64,000 nt of DNA, from NCBI RefSeq assembly GCF_900167945.1, contig NZ_FUZA01000003.1:372001-436000 (forward strand), written 5' to 3'. Of this stretch, positions 17,515 through 26,272 are shown piece after piece (position 1 is the first letter of the stretch; each line of letters starts with the position of its first letter). A program made the translations under genes and the position numbers. The DNA comes from Dyadobacter psychrophilus. GTDB taxonomy: Bacteria > Bacteroidota > Bacteroidia > Cytophagales > Spirosomataceae. The notes under the pieces are model-generated. The model saw only the letters and a program-made list of their open reading frames with translations, searched no databases and was not told where the DNA came from.

Positions 17515-18573
17515 ATGGGGATAAAGATAGTTATGAAACGTTGCGACTTAAAATTGTATCGTGGATATGCCAATAAAAATGAGCTGGTGGTGTTTGGGCA
17601 TATCGTCAAAAAATATCCCTCAGGTGATCGAAAATATACAAGAAGCGGGTTCAGATACGCGCGGACGATCATTGAGCTCTTTTCTATTAAGCCTATCCCA
17701 TTTCTGAAAGTGGTGCTCCGTGTCGGCAATATTACGGCAGAAACAACGGCGGAAGCGGATGGATATTTCCGTTTTCAGATTCCGTTTACCGAGCCCATGC
17801 CGAGCGGATGGCATCTTTACGAGGTCACTGTTGACGATGAGTGGAACGGAAAAAGATATCAGGGAAGTGCGCAGGAAGAGTTTTTTCTGCCGTATAAAAG
17901 CTCCTATGGCATTATTTCCGACATTGACGACACATTCCTGATTTCACACAGCCGCCGCTCGTTCCGAAAGCTTTTTGTATTACTGTCGAAAAACGTTCAG
18001 GCCCGAAAGCCATTTGACGATGTTGTCAAACATTATCAGCTTCTTTCCTTCGCAAGCCGCACGCATCCGCACAAGGACAGCAATATTTTCTTTTATGTGT
18101 CAAGCAGTGAGTGGAATCTTTATGATATGATCGTCCGTTTTGCAGAGCTGAACGGTTTGCCAAAAGCTGTTTTGAAACTCAGGAAAATAAAATCGGGACT
18201 GGACGATTTTGTGATGACAGGGAGCGGCTCGCACGAGCACAAGCTGCGCAAGATCCATAACATCATTAATTTCTACCCCGAACTGCAATTCATCCTGTTG
18301 GGTGATGATTCTCAGAAAGATCCGGAAATTTATGAACAGATCTGCCGGGATTTTTCTGCAAACATCCGCGCGGTATACATTCGGCAAACCAGAAGACGGA
18401 GCAAATCGGAAACAACGGCTTATTTGAAGAACATTCAGGAATTGGGCATTGATGTTTGTTACTTTGCGCACAGTAACAAAGCCATTATTCATTCTCTTGA
18501 CAACGGAATTGTGTTTCAGGCACCCGTTGAGCCAGTGCCTCCGATTATTGAATCAAAAGAACCGCTGCCATGA
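17515..18573 (+). CDS. App1-family phosphatidate phosphatase (DUF2183)
   Basis: This 352-residue protein has an N-terminal beta-sandwich-like region (about 10-125). A DUF2183/App1 HAD-like catalytic domain follows, with the nucleophile motif DIDDT (136-140, DxDxT), the serine step FYVSSSEWNLYD and the acidic motif LLGDDSQKDPEIY. Yeast App1 dephosphorylates phosphatidate to diacylglycerol; bacterial homologues are presumed to act similarly. It is divergent from the lipid kinase and overlaps the following response regulator gene by 4 bp (ATGA), so regulator and phosphatase are made from one mRNA. Confidence 0.85.
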   Translation: MGIKIVMKRCDLKLYRGYANKNELVVFGHIVKKYPSGDRKYTRSGFRYARTIIELFSIKPIPFLKVVLRVGNITAETTAEADGYFRFQIPFTEPMPSGWHLYEVTVDDEWNGKRYQGSAQEEFFLPYKSSYGIISDIDDTFLISHSRRSFRKLFVLLSKNVQARKPFDDVVKHYQLLSFASRTHPHKDSNIFFYVSSSEWNLYDMIVRFAELNGLPKAVLKLRKIKSGLDDFVMTGSGSHEHKLRKIHNIINFYPELQFILLGDDSQKDPEIYEQICRDFSANIRAVYIRQTRRRSKSETTAYLKNIQELGIDVCYFAHSNKAIIHSLDNGIVFQAPVEPVPPIIESKEPLP

Positions 18574-19256
18574 AAAAAATCCTGATTATTGAGGATGACC
18601 GAAGGATTGCACAGAATATTTTTCGCGGACTCGCCTCGGAAAATATCGAAGCAGAAATTGCATACGACGGCATTACCGGAAAGCAACTGGCCCTGGACAA
18701 AAAGTTTGATCTGGTTTTGCTGGACGTAAACCTGCCCGGGATGAATGGTCACGATGTTTGCCAGCAAGTAAGGATTTACAAACCGTCGCTTCCGATCATT
18801 ATGCTCACTGCTTATGGCGAAATTGAGGATAAATTGGAAGGCCTCGGGCGCGGAGCAGACGACTACATTGTTAAACCATTTGATTTCCGGGAATTATTAG
18901 CGAGAATCAATGCTGCATTGCGCGTTTCAGAATTAATTAATCCTGAAACAACCGACAAAATCCTGCGGATTGCGGATCTTGAAATGAACCTGGGAACCAA
19001 ACAGGTAAGCCGCGGCGGCAATATGATCGACCTTACTGCGAAAGAATTCGCGTTACTGGAATATTTTCTCCTGCACAGAGGAAGGGTTGTTTCAAAAATG
19101 GATCTTGCTGAGCATGTATGGCACCTCAACTTCGATCCCGGGACCAATGTTGTGGAGGTGTATATCAATTATTTGCGCAAAAAAGTGGATAAGGACTTCT
19201 CTACAAAACTAATTCACACACGCCCGGGCATGGGCTATATCATGAAGGAAGAATAA
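18570..19256 (+). CDS. OmpR-family response regulator
   Basis: This 228-residue regulator has a receiver domain with acidic pocket E8/D9/D10, phospho-acceptor D52 in LLDVNLPG, a conserved T/A and K102 (VKPFD). A winged-helix trans_reg_C domain follows (about 130-225; EFALLEYFLLHRGRVVSK, VEVYINYLRKKVD). Its partner is the histidine kinase 2 bp downstream. A tandem 11-bp TTCTAA-type array before the efflux operon is a good candidate target. It is closely similar to the second regulator at 43371-44048. Confidence 0.95.
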   Translation: MKKILIIEDDRRIAQNIFRGLASENIEAEIAYDGITGKQLALDKKFDLVLLDVNLPGMNGHDVCQQVRIYKPSLPIIMLTAYGEIEDKLEGLGRGADDYIVKPFDFRELLARINAALRVSELINPETTDKILRIADLEMNLGTKQVSRGGNMIDLTAKEFALLEYFLLHRGRVVSKMDLAEHVWHLNFDPGTNVVEVYINYLRKKVDKDFSTKLIHTRPGMGYIMKEE

Positions 19257-19258
19257 GC

Positions 19259-20626
19259 ATGAAAATCAAAGACCGCATTGCATTTCAATTCACGCTTCTC
19301 GTGGCGGCGGTCTTGCTGTTGTTTTCAATCGCTATATACAGCGTCTCCGAACATTACAGACAGGAAGAATTTTATGACCGCCTGAAAGGCCGCGCGCGGA
19401 CAACCTGCCGTTTGCTCGTGAAGGTCAAAGGCATTGATAAGGACCTGCTTAAAGCGATTGACCAGAACACCCTCTCCGAAATGCTGGATGAAAAAGTCCT
19501 GATTTTCAACATGGATAACGAACTGATCTATTCCAGCGTAGATGACAAGCTTCTTACATATCAAAAATCATTGCTCGAAGAGGTCAGGCGAAAAGAATAT
19601 ATGGAGTTCCATGAAGGCGAAAGTGAGGTGATCGGGCTTCTGTACGAAGAGCAAAGCGAGCCGCTGATCGTGCTGGCATCGGCTTATGACACTTTTGGGC
19701 ATAGCAAACTCACCAATCTGCGGGAAACATTAGGTTGGGGACTTTTAGCCGGGATTGCAGTCACGATTGGGCTGGGAATTTATTTTGCTGGAAACGCATT
19801 GCGGCCCATCAGCCGTATTAATCACGAAGTTTCACTTATTACTGCACAAAATCTTTCCCAAAAACTCGACGAAGGCAATAGGAAAGATGAAATAGCACAG
19901 CTTGCCATTAACTTTAATACGGTGCTCGTGCGGCTTCACAATGCATTCGAACAACAAAAAAGCTTTGTTTCTCACGCTTCACATGAGCTCCGAACGCCAT
20001 TAGCAGCATTAAAATCTGAGATTCAGCTTGGTCAGCGATTTAACAAAAATAACCCCGACCTGGACGAAGTGTTTGCCAATCTCTTTTCAGACACCGAAAG
20101 ATTGATAAGCATTACCAATAATCTACTTTTCCTCGCACGCTCTTACGAACATTCAGGACAGCTGAAAATGGCCCCTATCCACATTGAAGATCTTGCATTT
20201 CTGGCCAAAGAAGAGTTGCTGTCCATCAATCCTGATTACCATGTCGAGATTGATTACGAGAACATCCCGGAAGACGAAAACCAGACGGTTATTGAAGGAA
20301 ATGAAGAATTATTGAAAAGGGTTTTTTCCAATCTGCTGGATAATGCCTGTAAATATTCACCCGATCACGAGGCCAAGATCCTTATCTCGTCCGATGCCAA
20401 ATCCTGCATTGTCAAGTTTAAAGATCGTGGGATCGGTATAAGTCAGGAAGATATGCCTCATATATTCAATCCGTTTTACCGGTCGTCCAATGCAACGCCT
20501 GTCCCTGGCTTCGGAATTGGCCTTTCTATCTGCCAGCGGATCGTGGATTTGCATCATGGTGTGATCTCAGTTACAAGTGAACTGGGTCGCGGAAGTGAGT
20601 TCCAAGTGCGTTTAAACCACGTATAG
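19259..20626 (+). CDS. Membrane sensor histidine kinase, partner of the OmpR-type regulator
   Basis: This 455-residue kinase has a transmembrane segment at about 9-29, a periplasmic sensor of about 130 residues, a second transmembrane segment near 163-182 and a HAMP domain starting ALRPISRI. The phospho-acceptor box is SHASHELRTPLAAL (about 239-252). HATPase motifs follow: N-box NLLDNACKYS, then DRGIGIS and GFGIGLSI. The sensor is not a known fold. Its position before a heavy-metal RND operon suggests metal sensing (CusS-like). It is a paralogue of the kinase at 42004-43374. Confidence 0.94.
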   Translation: MKIKDRIAFQFTLLVAAVLLLFSIAIYSVSEHYRQEEFYDRLKGRARTTCRLLVKVKGIDKDLLKAIDQNTLSEMLDEKVLIFNMDNELIYSSVDDKLLTYQKSLLEEVRRKEYMEFHEGESEVIGLLYEEQSEPLIVLASAYDTFGHSKLTNLRETLGWGLLAGIAVTIGLGIYFAGNALRPISRINHEVSLITAQNLSQKLDEGNRKDEIAQLAINFNTVLVRLHNAFEQQKSFVSHASHELRTPLAALKSEIQLGQRFNKNNPDLDEVFANLFSDTERLISITNNLLFLARSYEHSGQLKMAPIHIEDLAFLAKEELLSINPDYHVEIDYENIPEDENQTVIEGNEELLKRVFSNLLDNACKYSPDHEAKILISSDAKSCIVKFKDRGIGISQEDMPHIFNPFYRSSNATPVPGFGIGLSICQRIVDLHHGVISVTSELGRGSEFQVRLNHV

Positions 20627-20640
20627 GCCCCTTTTTGGCA

Positions 20641-20668
20641 TTCTAATTTTTTTCTAACTTTATTTTAA
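20641..20668 (+). promoter_or_regulatory. Tandem 11-bp array, probable OmpR-type regulator binding site
   Basis: TTCTAA at 20641, TTCTAA at 20652 and TTTTAA at 20663 are each followed by 5 bp, giving three units with an exact 11-bp period. Eleven-bp direct repeats are the usual layout for OmpR/PhoB-family dimers. The array starts 14 bp after the kinase stop and lies about 50 bp upstream of the tolC-like ATG. Direct control of the efflux operon by the adjacent regulator is inferred. Confidence 0.55.
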
Positions 20669-20719
20669 GCCTCCTGTAATACCGGCGTCGGAATATCGCA
20701 TCATTCTAACACAGAAACC

Positions 20720-21967
20720 ATGCGAACTTATTTCACGACGATCCTCTTATTCCTGGCAATCCAACTGCACGCACAGGATACATTGAGGCTTTCGATCAAG
20801 CAGGCCGATAGCCTGTTCCTGCAAAACAACCTCGAAATTCTTGCTGAGAAATACCAGATCGATATTGCCAAATCGATTGAAATCCAGGACAAGCTTTGGA
20901 ATAACCCCACTTTTGGCGTTGAGATCAGCGCCTATAATCCTTCCCGTGGCTTTCTGGACGTGGGTAACAAGGGCCAAAAAGCCTTTACAATCCAACAGCT
21001 TATTACCCGCGCCGGAAAACGCAACAAACAGGTCGCCCTGGACGTAGAATCGACGCGAAAAAGCGAATATCAATTTTTCGACCTGATCCGGACATTGAAA
21101 TTTGAACTCCGCCAGATATTCTTTGAATCCTATTATCTGGAACAGACCATTGCGCTATACGACACGCAAATTGCGTCGCTGAACACGACTGTAACTGCGT
21201 TTGATAAAGAATACAACCGGAAAAACATTTCCCTCAAAGAAGTTGTCCGTCTCAAAGCCCTCCTCTTTCAGTTAACCAATGACCGCGCAGACATTCTATT
21301 CGAACTGCATGACAATCAACGCGATCTGCGCACATTACTCAATGCTGACAGGCCTGTAAAATCCATTGTGGATTCGGCCGATGTACGTCGTTATCAGCTC
21401 AGCCAATACACAGCGGATGCATTGAAGGCGAGAGCAATGGAAAGCCGCTCGGACCTGAAAGTGTCGCAATCCGAAACGAAACAGGCCGAATTGAACTACA
21501 CATTACAAAAAGCATTGGCAGTGCCGAACATTCAGCTTGGTGCTGTTTACGACCAGGCCAGTAATTACGTGAACAATTATGTGGGCGTTTCGGCCACCAT
21601 GGACCTGCCATTTTTTAACAGGAACCAGGGAAACATTAAGGCTGCCAAGAGCAACATTAGTTATTTCAAAACCGCGGAAACGGCAAAAGTGAACAGCATT
21701 AACAACCAGGTTGACGCTGCACTTCAAAAGGTTAATGTGGCTGAAAAGGCTTATCAAGGCGTGGAAAGCCAGTTTTCAGACCAATTCCAGCTCCTTAGCA
21801 AGGGGATTTACGACAATTTCCAAAAAAGGAACATTACCCTCCTCGAATTCATCGATTTTATAGAAACCTACAACGAAAGCATCAAGGAATATAACCGCTT
21901 GCAAGCCGACCGCATCAAAGTTTACGAAGAACTCAATTTCGTAGTCGGCGAAGAGCTCTTTAACTAA
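20720..21967 (+). CDS. TolC-family outer membrane efflux channel (CusC/CzcC-like)
   Basis: This 415-residue protein has a signal peptide (about 1-18, LHAQD cut region) and two OEP repeats with long coiled-coil helices (for example ALDVESTRKSEYQFFDLIRT and AAKSNISYFKTAETAKV). The length is typical of CzcC/CusC subunits. It opens the three-gene tripartite pump operon and is followed by the adaptor after 41 bp. It is secreted and anchored as a trimeric beta-barrel with a periplasmic tunnel. The export substrate is inferred from the HME-type pump downstream. Confidence 0.9.
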   Translation: MRTYFTTILLFLAIQLHAQDTLRLSIKQADSLFLQNNLEILAEKYQIDIAKSIEIQDKLWNNPTFGVEISAYNPSRGFLDVGNKGQKAFTIQQLITRAGKRNKQVALDVESTRKSEYQFFDLIRTLKFELRQIFFESYYLEQTIALYDTQIASLNTTVTAFDKEYNRKNISLKEVVRLKALLFQLTNDRADILFELHDNQRDLRTLLNADRPVKSIVDSADVRRYQLSQYTADALKARAMESRSDLKVSQSETKQAELNYTLQKALAVPNIQLGAVYDQASNYVNNYVGVSATMDLPFFNRNQGNIKAAKSNISYFKTAETAKVNSINNQVDAALQKVNVAEKAYQGVESQFSDQFQLLSKGIYDNFQKRNITLLEFIDFIETYNESIKEYNRLQADRIKVYEELNFVVGEELFN

Positions 21968-22008
21968 TCGAATTATCACATCACGGCTTTTGCCACAAAT
22001 ATTTTCCA

Positions 22009-23097
22009 ATGAAAAATTCTCTGAGCATGGTTCTGCTGGCCGCAATGGGCTTATGGCTGACCGGATGCAATACAAAAAAAGAAGATCCCGAAGAATCCAA
22101 GGCATTTATGCTTTCGGACACGATGATGAGCCGGATAAGCCTGGATACGGTTAAAACCGAGGCCGTGCGTAACGAGCTGACATTGGTTGGGAAAGTCGTT
22201 CCTGATGAAAATCAGGTGATTAAGATCTACCCCTTGGTAGGCGGCAATGTGGAGGAAGTAGACGTGGAATTGGGCGACAATGTTCGCAAAGGCCAGAAAC
22301 TGGCTACAATACGTTCAGGAGAAGTGGCTGATTTTGAAAGACAAATGATCCAGGCACAATCCGATTTGCTCATTGCCCAAAAGAATTTGTCGTCTACCGA
22401 GGATCTTTTTGAGAGTAAACTTGTGCCGGAACGGGACGTGATCACGGCGCGCCAGGTCGTCGACAAAGCACAGGCAGATGTAAGCCGGGTGAAGGAAATC
22501 TTCTCGATTTATGGTCTGGGCAAATCGACTAACTACACTGTTAAGTCGCCGATCAATGGTTTTATCATTGACAAAAGCGTAAACCGCGGCATGCAATTGC
22601 GCTCGGACAATGCGGAAGCGCTCTTCACGGTCGGGCAGATTGCGGATGTGTGGGTGATGGCAAATGTGAATGAAAGTGATATTCCGAGGATCAAGCTGGG
22701 AATGCCAGCGGACGTACGCACGATCAGCTTTTCAAATGAAGTTTTCAAAGGCAAAGTGGACAAGATCTACAATGTGCTTGACCCGGATACAAAAGCGATG
22801 AAGATCCGCATTCAGCTGCAAAATGTAGGTTTGAAACTGAAACCCGAAATGCATGCGACCGTCAACCTGAACTTTGAAGAAGGAGGTGAAATGCAGGCCA
22901 TTCCGTCCCAGGCCGTGATTTTTGACCGCAGCAAGAATTGGGTAATGGTGTATCACAGCCGTTCCAAAATAGAAATCCGCCCCGTCGAGATCTATCGCTC
23001 GCTCGCCAACAGAACCTACATCAGCGGCGGCCTGAAAGACGGCGAAGCAATCATTTCCAAAAACCAACTCCTCGTTTACGACGCACTTAACGATTAA
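22009..23097 (+). CDS. RND efflux periplasmic adaptor lipoprotein (CusB/CzcB-like)
   Basis: This 362-residue membrane-fusion protein has a lipobox WLTGC (Cys about 20), followed by NTKKEDPEES. It shows the barrel-sandwich/lipoyl half-motifs (GGNVEEVDVELGDNVRKGQ near 75-93 and KSPINGFIIDKSVNRGMQL), a helical hairpin between them and a beta-barrel domain (ADVWVMANVNESDIPRIKLG). It links the inner-membrane pump to the TolC-like channel. The Met/Cys-rich or His-rich metal-binding tails seen in some CusB/CzcB proteins are absent. The gap to the pump gene is 3 bp. Confidence 0.92.
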   Translation: MKNSLSMVLLAAMGLWLTGCNTKKEDPEESKAFMLSDTMMSRISLDTVKTEAVRNELTLVGKVVPDENQVIKIYPLVGGNVEEVDVELGDNVRKGQKLATIRSGEVADFERQMIQAQSDLLIAQKNLSSTEDLFESKLVPERDVITARQVVDKAQADVSRVKEIFSIYGLGKSTNYTVKSPINGFIIDKSVNRGMQLRSDNAEALFTVGQIADVWVMANVNESDIPRIKLGMPADVRTISFSNEVFKGKVDKIYNVLDPDTKAMKIRIQLQNVGLKLKPEMHATVNLNFEEGGEMQAIPSQAVIFDRSKNWVMVYHSRSKIEIRPVEIYRSLANRTYISGGLKDGEAIISKNQLLVYDALND

Positions 23098-23100
23098 CCC

Positions 23101-26100
23101 ATGAACAAATTCATCAGGGGAATTGTGGGCTTTTCTTTGAAAAACCGCTTTTTCATATTCTTTATGACCGGCCTGCTGATCATCGCAGGGATCGTCAGCT
23201 ATCGGGATACACCGCTTGAAGCGTTTCCGGATGTTACTAATACACAGATCATTATCGTAACCCAATGGAATGGACGGAGCGCAGAGGAAATCGAGCGTTT
23301 TGTAACCGTGCCCATTGAAGTCGCCATGAATTCGGTGCAGCAAAAGTCGAATGTTCGCAGCACAACCATGTTTGGTTTGAGCATTATCAAAATCATTTTC
23401 GACGATAATGTGGAAGACTTTTTCGCACGGCAACAAGTTAATAATCAGTTACGTAACATCTCGCTCCCAGACGGCGTGGAGCCGGACGTCCAGCCTCCAT
23501 ACGGACCGACCGGAGAAATTTTCCGCTTTACATTAAAAAGCAAAGACCGCGACAGTCGGGAACTGCTGACATTGCATAACTGGGTCATTGACAGACAACT
23601 AAGAAGCATTCCGGGTGTTGCAGATGTAGTGGCATTTGGCGGAAGAGAGAAAATATATGAGGTGCAGGTTAATCCAACCAAACTGGTTAAATACAACATT
23701 ACCCCGCTGGAAGTTTACCAGGCGGTTACCAAAAGCAATGTCAATGTTGGTGGAGATGTGATCGAGAAAAACGGCCAGGCATATGTGGTGCGCGGAATTG
23801 GCTTGCTAAACTCAATCCCTGACATTCAAAACATTATCGTCGAATTTGTAAAGGATAACCCGGTGCTCGTGAAGGATGTGGCGGATGTAAAAGAATCGGA
23901 TATGCCGCGGGTCGGACAGGTTGGCCTTGATGGTAATGATGACGTTGTGGAGGGGATTGTGGTGCAGCGAAAAGGTGAAAACCCAAGCGAAGTGCTGGCG
24001 CGTATAAAGGATAAGGTGGAGGAATTGAATACTAAAATCCTTCCGCCAGACGTGAAAATGGTTACTTTTTACGACCGCGACAATCTGATTGAGTTTTGTG
24101 CGCATACAGTAAAGCATAACCTCATTGAAGGCATTGTGCTGGTGACCGTGATCGTTTTCCTCTTTATGGCCGACTGGCGAACGACGGTCATTGTGTCCAT
24201 TATCATTCCGCTTGCCCTCTTGTTTGCCTTTATGTGCCTGAAATTGAAGGGAATGTCTGCCAACCTGCTTTCGATGGGTGCGATTGATTTTGGGATCATA
24301 ATCGACGGGGCCGTGGTGATGGTCGAAGGGATTTTTGTGGCACTGGATCATTTAGCGCATCGCAATGGGATGGATCGTTACAATAAGCTGTCCAAGCTAG
24401 GTCTTATCAAAAGAACCGGCGGGGAGCTTGGTAAGGCTATTTTCTTTTCTAAACTCATCATTATCACCGCATTGATCCCCATTTTCAGTTTCCAGAAAGT
24501 GGAGGGCAAAATGTTTACCCCGCTTGCCTATACGCTGGGTTTTGCGCTATTGGGCGCATTGCTCTATACATTGACGCTCGTTCCCGTGCTTTGCTCTTTA
24601 TTATTGAATAAAAATGTCCGTGAAAAGAGCAATCCGGTCGTTCGGTTCTTTGATAAAACGATTACGAACGGTTTTGAATGGTGTTATGCGCGAAAAAAAC
24701 TGAGCGTCGTATTTGCCACATTATTCCTGGGGATCAGCTTGTTTTCCGCCAAATTCCTGGGAACCGAGTTCCTGCCAACATTGAACGAAGGTGCGCTTTG
24801 GGTAGAAGCTAAAATGCCCATGAGCAGCTCGCTGAACGAAACCATCAAAATGGTGACCATCCTGCGCGCTAAATTGAATGAATTCCCGGAAGTGAATGGT
24901 GTATTGTCCCAAACGGGCAGATCCAATGACGGGACCGATCCCTCGGGCTTTTATTATGTCCAAATGCAGGTTAACCTCAAACCAAAGGAGGAATGGAAAC
25001 GCAAGATAACGCAGGATCAGCTTATTGAGGAGATGGATAAAAAGCTGAAACAATTCCAGGGCATCAATTACAATTACTCTCAACCCATTATCGACAATGT
25101 TGCCGAAGCTGTGGCGGGAATGAATGCGAGTAATGCGGTTAAAATCTACGGTGACGACCTGGAAACGCTGAATGCGAAGGCTGATCAGGTGCTGGAAGCG
25201 ATCAAGAACGTGCCTGGGATTAAGGATGTGGGCATTTTGCGCAATATTGGCCAGCCGGAGATCAGCGTGATTTTGCACGATCATAAGATGGCCCAATACG
25301 GAGTCAGCACAGCGGACGCACAGGCCGTTATTGAAATGGCCATTGGTGGAAAAACGGCTTCGATATTGTATGAAGGCGAACGCAAATTCGATATCCGGCT
25401 TCGTTACGAGCAGCAATATCGTCGGACAGTAGACGACATCCAGCAGCTGATGGTGCCAACATTAACCGGGGGGAAAATTCCTTTGAAAGAAATATCCTCT
25501 ATCCGAACTGTTACCGGGCCGGCATTTGTGTACAGGGATAATAACAAACGTTTTATCGGGGTTAAATTCTCTGTGCGCGAACGTGATTTGGGAAGCACCA
25601 TTGCAGATGCCCAAAACCGCGTTAAGCCGTTGCTAAAAACATTGCCCAAAGGTTACTCTGTGAACTGGTCGGGGGAATTTGAAAACCAGGTGCGTGCCAC
25701 TGCGAGGCTTGGACAAGTTGTGCCAATCAGTCTGATCGGTATCTTCATCCTCCTGTTTATCATGTTCAGCAATGCAAAAGATGCGGGTCTGGTATTGATA
25801 AATGTGCCATTTGCATTAATTGGCGGGATTCTGGCGTTGCATGTCACGCACATGAACTTCGGGATATCAGCAGGAGTTGGTTTTATTGCATTGTTCGGAT
25901 TGTGCGTTCAGAACGGTGTAATCCTGATTTCAGTCTTCAATAAAAATCTCGCCGCTAGAATGTCGCTGGATGAAGCGATCCGCGAAGGTGTCAAATCAAG
26001 GATCAGGCCAGTAATTATGACAGCATTAATGGCTGCGATCGGTCTGTTGCCAGCCGCAACTTCAACAGGAATCGGCTCAGAAACACAGAAACCGCTGGCG

Positions 26101-26208
26101 ATTGTGGTGATTGGAGGCTTAATAACAGCCACTGTCCTCACATTGCTGATCTTCCCAATCATTTACGGCTTTTTCAACAGAAAAAGCCGGACGGTGAGGG
26201 CGGCTTGA
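23101..26208 (+). CDS. Heavy-metal efflux RND transporter, CusA/CzcA family
   Basis: This 1035-residue inner-membrane pump has the usual RND duplication: two large periplasmic loops and 12 transmembrane helices. The HME-RND signature is visible in TM4 as DFGIIIDGAVVMVEG (about 396-410), giving the D-x5-D-x6-E proton-relay pattern of CzcA/CusA. The N-terminus (FSLKNRFFIFF, then DTPLEAFPDVTNTQI) is also typical. I could not decide between monovalent (Cu/Ag) and divalent (Zn/Co/Ni/Cd) specificity. It is the last gene of the operon and converges with the sensor kinase at 26272. Confidence 0.94.
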   Translation: MNKFIRGIVGFSLKNRFFIFFMTGLLIIAGIVSYRDTPLEAFPDVTNTQIIIVTQWNGRSAEEIERFVTVPIEVAMNSVQQKSNVRSTTMFGLSIIKIIFDDNVEDFFARQQVNNQLRNISLPDGVEPDVQPPYGPTGEIFRFTLKSKDRDSRELLTLHNWVIDRQLRSIPGVADVVAFGGREKIYEVQVNPTKLVKYNITPLEVYQAVTKSNVNVGGDVIEKNGQAYVVRGIGLLNSIPDIQNIIVEFVKDNPVLVKDVADVKESDMPRVGQVGLDGNDDVVEGIVVQRKGENPSEVLARIKDKVEELNTKILPPDVKMVTFYDRDNLIEFCAHTVKHNLIEGIVLVTVIVFLFMADWRTTVIVSIIIPLALLFAFMCLKLKGMSANLLSMGAIDFGIIIDGAVVMVEGIFVALDHLAHRNGMDRYNKLSKLGLIKRTGGELGKAIFFSKLIIITALIPIFSFQKVEGKMFTPLAYTLGFALLGALLYTLTLVPVLCSLLLNKNVREKSNPVVRFFDKTITNGFEWCYARKKLSVVFATLFLGISLFSAKFLGTEFLPTLNEGALWVEAKMPMSSSLNETIKMVTILRAKLNEFPEVNGVLSQTGRSNDGTDPSGFYYVQMQVNLKPKEEWKRKITQDQLIEEMDKKLKQFQGINYNYSQPIIDNVAEAVAGMNASNAVKIYGDDLETLNAKADQVLEAIKNVPGIKDVGILRNIGQPEISVILHDHKMAQYGVSTADAQAVIEMAIGGKTASILYEGERKFDIRLRYEQQYRRTVDDIQQLMVPTLTGGKIPLKEISSIRTVTGPAFVYRDNNKRFIGVKFSVRERDLGSTIADAQNRVKPLLKTLPKGYSVNWSGEFENQVRATARLGQVVPISLIGIFILLFIMFSNAKDAGLVLINVPFALIGGILALHVTHMNFGISAGVGFIALFGLCVQNGVILISVFNKNLAARMSLDEAIREGVKSRIRPVIMTALMAAIGLLPAATSTGIGSETQKPLAIVVIGGLITATVLTLLIFPIIYGFFNRKSRTVRAA

Positions 26209-26250
26209 CTTCGGCCGCGTTCAGACTAAGCGGACCCGTTCTTTTTTGTC

Positions 26251-26272
26251 ACACTGAGCGGAGTCTAAGTGT
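26251..26272. repeat. Degenerate copy of the REP-like palindrome
   Basis: ACACTGAG (26251-26258) and CTAAGTGT (26265-26272) pair at 7 of 8 positions. The surrounding TGTCACACTGAGCGGAGTC (26248-26266) shares the core of the 35-bp repeat at 13922. Like that copy, it lies between two convergent genes. Confidence 0.55.
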
